Part shown: positions 18,036 through 24,500 of the stretch, piece by piece
Layout: every line of letters begins with the position of its first letter
Position numbering within the stretch: the stretch's first letter is position 1
Origin: Pirellulales bacterium
Lineage (GTDB): Bacteria > Planctomycetota > Planctomycetia > Pirellulales > JAICIG01
Direction of reading: 5' to 3'
DNA: 26,058 bases
Assembly (NCBI GenBank): GCA_025924495.1
Contig: JAICIG010000043.1
Span: forward strand, 1-26,058
The notes under the pieces: generated by a model
Told to the model about the DNA's origin: nothing
Database searches by the model: none
Seen by the model: only the letters and a program-made list of their open reading frames with translations
Made by a program: the position numbers and the translations under genes

Positions 18036-19328
18036 CTACAGTTCCCACCCCTTGCGGTAAGCACGGCGGATAAACTCGTCGGCTTTGGCACAGTTCACGG
18101 CCTTCAGCGCGGCGGCGTCCCACTGGAGCTTTTCGCCTGTGCGATAGGCCACGTTGCCGAGTAAGACGGCCTCGGTCAAAGCGCCGGAATAGTCGAAGTT
18201 GCAAGTAGTCGGGCTGCCGGTCTTGCAAGCCTTGATCCACTCGGCGTGATGTCCGATGGAATTGGGAATCGTGGGCGCGGGCGGCTTGAAATCCTTGAAC
18301 TCGGCTTCAGGGTACAGCTTATAGCTGCCGTAGTCGGCGCGCAGCATGCCCCGGTCGCCGACGAACAGGTTTCCGCCGCCGCCCGTTTCAACGCCTTGAA
18401 TCTTAGGCGGAATCTTGTCGCCGTCGTACCAGGTGAGCTTGAGCGGAGGAGCGTCGCCGCGCGAAGGAAATTCATAATGGACGATCAGGCCCAGCGGACA
18501 AGTTTCGGGGTGCACCGGCGGACCTTCTGCGGCAACGGTAAGCGGCGCACGAAGTTCCAAGGCCCAGAAGGGCAGATCCATGTGGTGGCAAGCCATGTCG
18601 GCCAGGTTGCCGCCGCCGAAATCCCACCACTTCCGCCAGTTGGCGGGCAGATACGTGGGATGATAGGGCCGCTCGGGCGCCGGCCCCAACCACAGGTCCC
18701 AGTGTAAGTAAGCAGGCACGGGCGGCATATCTTTCGGTCGGTCGCCGCCTCCCCACGATCGTCCTGCCCACGTATGTGCTTCGCGCACCGGTCCGATGGC
18801 GCCGGAGCGGATGACCTCAACCACGCGGCGGTAATTATCAGTGGCGTGGATCTGCGTTCCCATCTGCGTGGCCTTCTTCGTCTCGGCGGCCGTTTTGGCG
18901 ACCAGACGCGCCTCGTACACGTTGTGCGTCAGCGGCTTTTCGCAGTACACGTGTTTGCCCGCTCGCAGCGCCATCACAGTCGCCGGCGCGTGAATGTGGT
19001 CTGGCGTGCAGACCGCCACGGCATCGAGACCGGGATGTTCGAGCAGCTTGCGAAAGTCGTTGATCTTCGCCGCCTGCGGCAAGTCTTTCGCAACGTCGGC
19101 CAGATAGCGATCATCAATGTCGCAGAGGGCAATGATGTTTTCGCCACGCAAGTTGCCGAGGCTGAATCGCGCCTGGTTGTTGACGCCGATCATGCCAATA
19201 TTCAGCTTTTCATTCGGCGACTTGCTTTCGGCCGCCGCGCTCGAAGTGAAATATCCGCTCGCCGCTAAGGTTGCTCCGGCCAGCGCCGTTTGCTGGAAAA
19301 ACTCGCGGCGATTATGTCGATGAGCCAT
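18036..19328 (-). CDS. Gfo/Idh/MocA-family oxidoreductase, Tat-exported
   Basis: The product is 430 residues. A Tat leader (HNRREFFQQTALAGATLAAS, residues 5-24) precedes the Rossmann fold beginning KLNIGMIGVNNQ (41-52), which lacks the classic third glycine of GxGxxG. The diagnostic E130-K-P-L motif follows in HVYCEKPL, with CTPDHIHAPA upstream of it. The C-terminal half shows FGGGNLADMACHHMDLPFWAL, as in planctomycete paralogues. These enzymes oxidise or rearrange sugars or sugar derivatives with tightly bound NAD(P); the substrate here is unknown. The ATG at 19328 has GGAG eight bases upstream and fixes the start. It lies 89 nt after a DUF1080 gene on the same strand, a common planctomycete pairing, and is convergent with the DUF1501 gene (49 nt between stops). 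Confidence 0.95.
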   Translation of the reverse strand: MAHRHNRREFFQQTALAGATLAASGYFTSSAAAESKSPNEKLNIGMIGVNNQARFSLGNLRGENIIALCDIDDRYLADVAKDLPQAAKINDFRKLLEHPGLDAVAVCTPDHIHAPATVMALRAGKHVYCEKPLTHNVYEARLVAKTAAETKKATQMGTQIHATDNYRRVVEVIRSGAIGPVREAHTWAGRSWGGGDRPKDMPPVPAYLHWDLWLGPAPERPYHPTYLPANWRKWWDFGGGNLADMACHHMDLPFWALELRAPLTVAAEGPPVHPETCPLGLIVHYEFPSRGDAPPLKLTWYDGDKIPPKIQGVETGGGGNLFVGDRGMLRADYGSYKLYPEAEFKDFKPPAPTIPNSIGHHAEWIKACKTGSPTTCNFDYSGALTEAVLLGNVAYRTGEKLQWDAAALKAVNCAKADEFIRRAYRKGWEL

Positions 19329-19417
19329 GGATGATTCTCCGAATGTCATTTGCTTTCCCTGGAAAATTCGACACGCCGCAAACGGCCGCCGAGGCGGTCG
19401 CGCGTTGCGGAGCGGCA

Positions 19418-20248
19418 TTACTTGGGCCGAATCTTGATGTTCTTCCAACGGCATTTCGCGCCAGCCGGCCAGCTCGTGCCGCCATGCACTTGCACGGCAA
19501 TGCTGCCCTGGGGGCCGAGCGTGTCGGCGACCTTTTGCTTGTCGTAATTAGCGCCCGAGTAGCTCTGGCCGTCAAATTCGCTGACTTTCTCGCCGTTGAT
19601 CCACGTCGCGATTTTCGGCGGCTGCCCGACGCACAATACGCGGGCCGTGTTCCAGTCGCCGATCTTCCACGCCTTCACCCACGCCTCGCCCGAAATGCTG
19701 TAGGCGGGAGGCAGCTTGGTTTCATCAGGCTTCGTCGTCAGACGAACCAGTTGTTTCTTATCATCGTAGATGCCGAAAATAGAAAAGGGACGGTTGTTGA
19801 AGCCGCCAGTCCCTTCTCCGTAAATGTGTCCTACGTTGCCGGCTTCGTGGTAATCGACCATCATCTGAAAACACTGCCCTTTGTCGTTGGCTCGGACGAA
19901 AAGGCCACTATCGCAACCCCAGTCGGGTTTCATATCGACGAGCAGCTCGAAATCGCCGAATTTGCGATCGGTGAGCAGAATGCCGCCGTTGCCGCTGCCC
20001 GGCGGGTCCTGCTCACCGGCGATCGCGCCGTCTTCGACCGTCCAGCGACCGCCCGTGCCATGGCCGATGCGTTCGGGATTCTTATGCCAGCCGGCCAGCG
20101 ACTTGCCGTCAAACAACGAGATCCAACCTTCGCCGTCCGGCTTATCTGCTGCCAAAACTAGGGCGGAGCACGCCAGAAGCACCATGAGGCTCGCGGGAAT
20201 AATCTTGCGCAACAAGTGCCGGAAAATGGTCGAAAGATGCGTCTGCAT
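19418..20248 (-). CDS. DUF1080 (3-keto-disaccharide hydrolase-like) secreted protein
   Basis: The product is 276 residues: a signal peptide (about 1-34, hydrophobic LMVLLACSALVLAA) then a single DUF1080 concanavalin-like domain. The diagnostic start is GWISLFDGKSLAGWHKNP (41-58), followed by WTVEDGAIAGEQDPPG, LLTDRKFGDFELLVDMKP, CDSGLFVRA and the closing SIAVQVHGGTSWPAGAKCRWKNIKIRP. Members have been described as 3-keto-glucoside hydrolases acting on oxidised disaccharides, which fits the neighbouring Gfo/Idh-type oxidoreductase. The exact substrate is unknown. Start choice is weak: ATGs at 20266, 20263 and 20248 are all possible and none has a strong ribosome site; 20248 gives the tidiest signal peptide. 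Confidence 0.93.
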   Translation of the reverse strand: MQTHLSTIFRHLLRKIIPASLMVLLACSALVLAADKPDGEGWISLFDGKSLAGWHKNPERIGHGTGGRWTVEDGAIAGEQDPPGSGNGGILLTDRKFGDFELLVDMKPDWGCDSGLFVRANDKGQCFQMMVDYHEAGNVGHIYGEGTGGFNNRPFSIFGIYDDKKQLVRLTTKPDETKLPPAYSISGEAWVKAWKIGDWNTARVLCVGQPPKIATWINGEKVSEFDGQSYSGANYDKQKVADTLGPQGSIAVQVHGGTSWPAGAKCRWKNIKIRPK

Positions 20249-20432
20249 GACAACCGCTCTCATCATGGGATATAGAAATAAAGTCGTCGGGTAGGAATCA
20301 ATCGCTGCTTGCGATGTGGGGCCTAGCATAGCGCAGCGGCGTCCGCGCTACAAATAAAATGGCTCAGCCGATGCGGAATGGCGGCTCGAGTTCAACGGCC
20401 GCCCAGAGCGTGCATCCCGGTTTTCGAAATTT

Positions 20433-20466
20433 TTCTTGTAAGTTCTTGCCATTTCTTGTATTCTTG
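20433..20466 (+). repeat. Phased TTCTTG direct repeats upstream of the efflux block
   Basis: TTCTTG occurs at 20433, 20443, 20453 and 20461, that is at spacings of 10, 10 and 8 bp. The longer unit TTTCTTGTA recurs exactly at 20432-20440 and 20452-20460. Helically phased direct repeats of this kind are typical of sites for multimeric or response-regulator-type DNA-binding proteins. The AT-rich block stands out from GC-rich surroundings. Confidence 0.6.
20436..20464 (+). promoter_or_regulatory. Candidate sigma70-type promoter overlapping the repeats
   Basis: TTGTAA (20436-20441) and TATTCT (20459-20464) are separated by exactly 17 bp, each matching four of six consensus bases. The site lies 46 nt before the small secreted Cys-protein gene and is interleaved with the TTCTTG repeats, so a bound regulator would touch polymerase directly. 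The match is modest and planctomycete consensus sequences are poorly defined. Confidence 0.35.
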
Positions 20467-20509
20467 GCCATGGGCACAACCCATCTTGATTCACTGCAAT
20501 GCCTTGCCG

Positions 20510-20944
20510 ATGAGAGCCCCTGCTTTGCATCATGTGCTTCGCTGGTCGCTGCTGACGGCAATTGCTTGCCTGCTGCACGGCTACTGGAGCTCTGACGTGC
20601 AGGCGAGTTGCGGCGACTACGTCTGGATTGCAGGCCATCAAGGGCATTTGATGGGCATATCTCGTGACGGGGCCCGAGGACCAGAAGCGGCTCCAATGGA
20701 CTCGGATCACGAACGCGCGCCGTGCCAAGGGCCAAACTGCTCGCGGCGATCGGCCCCGGTTCCTGCGCAGCCGGTCGCCGGTTCATCCGCCCCTCGCCAT
20801 GACTTAGGTTGGTCGGCGCTCGCGGTTCTTTTCAAACAACCGCTGTCAAGCCGGTTGGCGCCGGCGCCTGTCGCTTCGCGGGCCGTTCTGCTGCGCGGCA
20901 AGATCTTTCGCCCGCCTCGGGTCGCGCCGGTCACCGTCGGTTGA
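20510..20944 (+). CDS. Small secreted Cys-containing hypothetical protein
   Basis: I do not recognise a named family. The predicted product is 144 residues. It has a signal-like N-terminus (LRWSLLTAIACLLHGYW, residues 10-26) followed by ASCGDYVWIAGHQGHL. The mature part has cysteines at 34, 72 and 77, the latter two in PCQGPNCSRR, plus several His, and the rest is Pro/Ala/Arg-rich and probably disordered. The ATG at 20510 lacks a clear ribosome site; it was chosen because it opens directly on the signal peptide, although the frame is open to 20378. It is the first plus-strand gene after the phased-repeat promoter and lies upstream of the pilin-like and efflux genes. A metal-binding or sensing role is possible from Cys/His content and place, but unproven. 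Confidence 0.6.
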   Translation: MRAPALHHVLRWSLLTAIACLLHGYWSSDVQASCGDYVWIAGHQGHLMGISRDGARGPEAAPMDSDHERAPCQGPNCSRRSAPVPAQPVAGSSAPRHDLGWSALAVLFKQPLSSRLAPAPVASRAVLLRGKIFRPPRVAPVTVG

Positions 20945-21274
20945 TCCGCAGCGCGGGAAATACGTAGCAGACGACAGTCGCTCCCAGCTTGATCCAAGTA
21001 TGATGCCGCCGGTGCGGCCCTACTCTCGATCATCAGTTTCTGTTGTCGTTGGCTCGTTCTCCCAGCTCGCCCTCGGCGTCCTACGTTGATCGGGGCACGC
21101 CAGGTTGCGAGCCGAGCCGCGTGATTGAGGGCTTCGCGCTGCCATCCGCCCCGACGCGTTTGATCGGCAACAGTTTGCGCTCGCGCCGGGCGATTATGTA
21201 AAACGTACGGCGCAGCGCCCGGCGTCCTATCCGTGCATCATCTTCTTCTTCATTCATCGAGTCGAGATTTATCC
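20945..21274 (+). other. 330-nt intergenic region
   Basis: No convincing gene is visible on either strand between the small Cys protein and the pilin-like gene. The stretch holds one inverted repeat (21184-21224, listed separately) and a pyrimidine-rich CTTCTTCTT run just before the pilin-like gene. It likely contains the 5' untranslated region or a second promoter for that gene. No terminator with a T-run was seen. Confidence 0.5.
21184..21224 (+). promoter_or_regulatory. 9-bp inverted repeat upstream of the DUF1559 gene
   Basis: CGCCGGGCG (21184-21192) and CGCCCGGCG (21216-21224) are perfect reverse complements separated by 23 nt. The spacer is the only AT-richer part nearby (ATTATGTAAAAC) and contains the palindrome CGTACG. 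The element lies 50 nt before the ATG of the pilin-like gene, so it could be an operator flanking a promoter -10 region or a hairpin in the leader. GC-rich sequence makes chance repeats more likely, hence the low confidence. Confidence 0.3.
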
Positions 21275-22309
21275 ATGAATCGCCACCGCAACGCTTTCAC
21301 GCTCGTGGAATTGCTGGTTGTGATCGCCATCATCGGCATCCTCATCGCTTTATTGCTGCCAGCCGTCCAGGCGGCGCGCGAAAGCGCTCGCCGCACGCAA
21401 TGCATCAACAACCTGAAGCAAATCCTGCTTGGCCTGCAGGGGTATCACGACATTCACAAGGTGCTTCCTTTCGGCAAAGGCCCCAGCTACGCCGGCGCAC
21501 CAGTTTATGCGCGCTGGTCGCAGCACGCCATGATCCTGCCGTTTATCGAACAGGTGAACTTGTACAGCAGCATCAATTTTGATTTCCCGCCAGAAACTCC
21601 CGGCATGGGCGGCGGTGGGCCGTTCATGCCCGCCTATGCAAATCCCGGCGGAATTAATTCCATTGCCTGCCGCACGCTGGTGCCGACATTCCTTTGCCCA
21701 TCTGATCGCGGTCCATCCGACCCGACCTGGCCGGGCGTCAACAACTACACGGCAAATCAAGGGAGTTGGCTTTGCGACCGTAACGACACGCCGCCACCAG
21801 CCGGCTCGGTTGCGCCCAATGAGCTGCAGACCGGCATTATGTACTTTCTCAGCGCCGTGAGATTCGCTGATGTTCAAGACGGCTTGAGCAATACTGCCTT
21901 CTTCAGCGAAAAGCGGCGCGGCCCCGGCAATCCGGAGCCGGCGACTGACATGTTTATCATACCGCCGCAAACTTCGCTCGCCGCGACCTACCAGACGTGC
22001 ACCGGCCTCAACCCATTGACCGCCACGCCGCTGACGAGCAAGTGGGGTTGGAGTTGGGTGATGGGCGAGAATTGCTGCACATCGTACAACCATGTGGCGC
22101 CGCCGAACAATAACAGTTGCGGCGGCACCGGTTTCACCGGCACGATGACCAACATGGCGATGCAAGTCTCGCCTAGCAGCCTGCACGGCCCTGGCGTCAA
22201 CGTTTCTATGGGGGACGGGTCAGTGCGGTTCGTCAATGAATCGATCGATCTGATTACTTGGCGCGCCTTGGGCACGCGACAAAGCGGCGAGGCCTATTCG
22301 GGGCTATGA
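21275..22309 (+). CDS. DUF1559 type IV pilin-like protein
   Basis: The product is 344 residues. It begins with a prepilin-type leader and helix, RNAFTLVELLVVIAIIG with E at +5, followed by LLPAVQAARESARR and QCINNLKQ, the standard planctomycete DUF1559 opening. The C-terminus has the matching processing-associated pattern H-X9-DG (HGPGVNVSMGDGSVRFV). The prepilin peptidase would cut before FTLVEL, leaving a membrane-embedded pseudopilin with a large extracellular domain. The family is hugely expanded in planctomycetes, and its functions are mostly unknown. The ATG at 21275 directly precedes the short basic leader; the frame runs on upstream to 21233 without support. Its TGA overlaps the next ATG (ATGA), so it is translated together with the lipoprotein and probably the metal-efflux genes. 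Confidence 0.95.
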   Translation: MNRHRNAFTLVELLVVIAIIGILIALLLPAVQAARESARRTQCINNLKQILLGLQGYHDIHKVLPFGKGPSYAGAPVYARWSQHAMILPFIEQVNLYSSINFDFPPETPGMGGGGPFMPAYANPGGINSIACRTLVPTFLCPSDRGPSDPTWPGVNNYTANQGSWLCDRNDTPPPAGSVAPNELQTGIMYFLSAVRFADVQDGLSNTAFFSEKRRGPGNPEPATDMFIIPPQTSLAATYQTCTGLNPLTATPLTSKWGWSWVMGENCCTSYNHVAPPNNNSCGGTGFTGTMTNMAMQVSPSSLHGPGVNVSMGDGSVRFVNESIDLITWRALGTRQSGEAYSGL

Positions 22310-22833
22310 AGGCGGCTATGATTCGAAAATGTGTGCTGCTTCGTCTTCGCCAGCCTACAGCGGCGCTATGGGCTGGCGCAGCCGCTGCGGCGGTCGCTCT
22401 GCTCGCCGCGTCAGGCTGCGGCATTGGTTCCTCGGGCTATGAGCGCTATGTACCGAGCGAGCCGGTAGCGCGTCTGGCGCTCGGTCAGGCGCTGCAGCAA
22501 TGGAAACGAGGCGAACCGCCAGGGCAACTGCAACTGGAGTCGCCGTCGGTGTCCGTGGAAGTCTCCGACTCGCGACGCCGTCCGGGGCAAAAACTGATCG
22601 ACTATCAGATCCTCGGCGAAATCGCCGCCGAGGGCCCGCGCAGTTTTTCGGTCAAATTGCTTCTGGACTATCCCCGGCAAGAGAAAGTCGTCCGATATTA
22701 TGTGCTCGGCATTGATCCGCTCTGGGTCTTCAACCAAAAAGACTACGAATTAATCATGCACTGGGAGGGCTGCGAAGAAGACGAAGAAGAGTTGGAGACT
22801 CCTCCCAATGAGCCTTTGGCCAGGAATCGATGA
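22306..22833 (+). CDS. Predicted lipoprotein, DUF1559 partner
   Basis: The product is 175 residues. A basic N-terminus and hydrophobic run end in AASG-C38, a slightly atypical lipobox (Ala rather than Leu at -3), so lipid anchoring is probable. The mature domain (ARLALGQALQQWKRGEPPGQ, then SVSVEVSD, IDYQILGEI, VVRYYVLGIDPLWV) has the look of small alpha+beta proteins often seen beside planctomycete DUF1559 genes. No function can be named. The ATG at 22306 overlaps the DUF1559 stop as ATGA; an alternative ATG at 22318 would remove four residues. The acidic tail EEDEEELE is notable. The metal-efflux adaptor begins 21 nt downstream, suggesting one transcript. Confidence 0.85.
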   Translation: MKAAMIRKCVLLRLRQPTAALWAGAAAAAVALLAASGCGIGSSGYERYVPSEPVARLALGQALQQWKRGEPPGQLQLESPSVSVEVSDSRRRPGQKLIDYQILGEIAAEGPRSFSVKLLLDYPRQEKVVRYYVLGIDPLWVFNQKDYELIMHWEGCEEDEEELETPPNEPLARNR

Positions 22834-22854
22834 TCCGCCGCGCTGGTTAAGTTC

Positions 22855-24477
22855 ATGTCAGTAAAAGAATCCGAATCATCGGAAGCAATCCACGCATCCC
22901 GCGTCGGCGCGGTCGCACTGCCTGCGCGTATCGGAAAGCAGGTCCGATGGGCGCTGCAAGTAGCGCAGGTCCGTTTGCGGTTTCTGTTCGTCCTGGCGGC
23001 GGCTTTTCTGATCGTCGGCAATTGGCATGTACTGCGCAATTACTGGGACGCCTGGACAGCGCCGTCTGGCTCTGGCGCCCTCGGCGGGACGCTTTCCGCC
23101 GATACGGAGTTCTTCTGCCCCATGTGCCCGGGAGTGATTTCCGGCTGGCCGACTCGTTGCTCCGTCTGCAACATGCCGCTGGTGCGACGCCATAAGGGCG
23201 AAGCCGTGCAACTGCCCGAAGGGGTGTTGGCGCGGATGCAACTCTCGCCGTACCGAGTGCAACTGGCTGGCATTCGCACTTCGACGATCGGCTACCAGCC
23301 GCTCGTGCGCGAAGTGATGGCTGCCGGCAGAGTGCAGCGTTCAACGTCCGATGAAGCAATCGCTGACCAAGAGCCCGCCGGCGTTACGCAGGCCGCAATT
23401 GTGGCTGAGATCGCCGAACAAGAGATTCCCTTCGTGACAGTTGGCGCCCCCGCCGCCGTGACCAGCGACGCCTTCCCGGGCCGGGAACCCTGGAGGGCCG
23501 AAGTAACGGCCCTTGCACATGAGGTCTCGATGCACACGCATCACGTTGAGGTCCGCTTGCAGGCCGACGACCCTCGCGGCGAATTGTGGCCGGGCATGCG
23601 CGTCAAGGTGCACATCGAGCGACCGCTGGCGGAGTTGGAGCCGTTTTGCTCGCAGCCTGCCGATCCGCCGCCGTTGTCGGCCGGAGAACTGCGAAAGCTG
23701 TTCGTGTGCCCCGATCATCCTCACGTCGTGCGGGAGAAGTCGGGTAAATGCCCGGAAGACCAGAGCCCGCTGGTCGAGCGGGTGCTGGGCGATCTCGAGC
23801 GCGTCGGCTGGTGGTGCCCAATGCATCCGCAAGTCGTCTCGAGCGAGCCCGGCCACGAATGCGCTGAATGCAATGGCATGAAGTTGCTCCCGCGCGTCGT
23901 CAACTACCGTCCGACGGGGCAAGTTTTGGCCGTGCCTGAACCGGCCGTGCTCGACTCGGGCGATCGGCGCGTCGTCTATCTGGAGCGAATGGCAGGCATG
24001 TTCGATGCCGTGGAGGTCGTCGTTGGCCCGCGTTGCGATGGCTACTATCCGGTAATCCGTGGATTGGCGCCTGGGGACCGCACGGCCACGGCTGGCGCCT
24101 TCCTGATCGATGCGGAAACGCGATTGAACCCGAGCATTGCCGCCGCCTACTTCGGCGCCACTCGCAGCAGCGCCGATTCAGGCGGCGATGCCCCGATGGC
24201 GCCCGCGCCGGGTGCACTAAGCGCGGGCGATGCCGACGAGGCCGCGGAGATCCGCGCCGCCTTGGCAAAACTTTCCGCGACGGACCGAGCCACCGCCGAG
24301 CGCCAGAAACTCTGCCCCGTCACCGGCATGGCGCTGGGCTCGATGGGCGTGCCTATCCGGGTGCAAGCCGGCCAGCGGACCGTGTGGTTGTGCTGCGAAG
24401 GCTGCGAGGCCGGATTTGCCAAACAGCCACAAAAATATCTGGAGAAGCTAGCGTCGCCCGCTTCCCCAAAGCAGTAA
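22855..24477 (+). CDS. RND efflux periplasmic adaptor with multiple heavy-metal-binding modules
   Basis: This is a CusB/CzcB-like membrane fusion protein of 540 residues. An N-terminal anchor helix (about 41-57) leads to a Cys module FFCPMC...RCSVCNM (86-107). Adaptor beta-barrel sequence is recognisable at 180-256 (IVAEIAEQEIPFVTVGAP, then LWPGMRVKVHIE). Two more modules follow, FVCPDHP...KCPEDQ (283-303) and WWCPMHP...CAECNGM (319-342). The membrane-proximal domain is at about 350-430 (GDRRVVYLE, DGYYPVIRGLAPGDR, FLIDAETRLNPS). A C-terminal YHS-like module has CPVTGMALGSMG and WLCCEGCEAGF (487-521). The lipoyl/alpha-hairpin segment normally lying before residue 180 is apparently absent: only about 20 residues fill its place. 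The RND pump gene starts 23 nt later. The substrate is probably Cu, Ag, Zn or a similar metal; which one is not determined. Confidence 0.92.
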   Translation: MSVKESESSEAIHASRVGAVALPARIGKQVRWALQVAQVRLRFLFVLAAAFLIVGNWHVLRNYWDAWTAPSGSGALGGTLSADTEFFCPMCPGVISGWPTRCSVCNMPLVRRHKGEAVQLPEGVLARMQLSPYRVQLAGIRTSTIGYQPLVREVMAAGRVQRSTSDEAIADQEPAGVTQAAIVAEIAEQEIPFVTVGAPAAVTSDAFPGREPWRAEVTALAHEVSMHTHHVEVRLQADDPRGELWPGMRVKVHIERPLAELEPFCSQPADPPPLSAGELRKLFVCPDHPHVVREKSGKCPEDQSPLVERVLGDLERVGWWCPMHPQVVSSEPGHECAECNGMKLLPRVVNYRPTGQVLAVPEPAVLDSGDRRVVYLERMAGMFDAVEVVVGPRCDGYYPVIRGLAPGDRTATAGAFLIDAETRLNPSIAAAYFGATRSSADSGGDAPMAPAPGALSAGDADEAAEIRAALAKLSATDRATAERQKLCPVTGMALGSMGVPIRVQAGQRTVWLCCEGCEAGFAKQPQKYLEKLASPASPKQ

Positions 24478-24500
24478 CGGCATGCGGCTGAATTTGGCCG

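Noticed and set aside
21241..21255. CTTCTTCTT triplet run before the pilin-like gene
   Set aside because: It is too short to be a meaningful repeat, and no variation or partner copy is visible.
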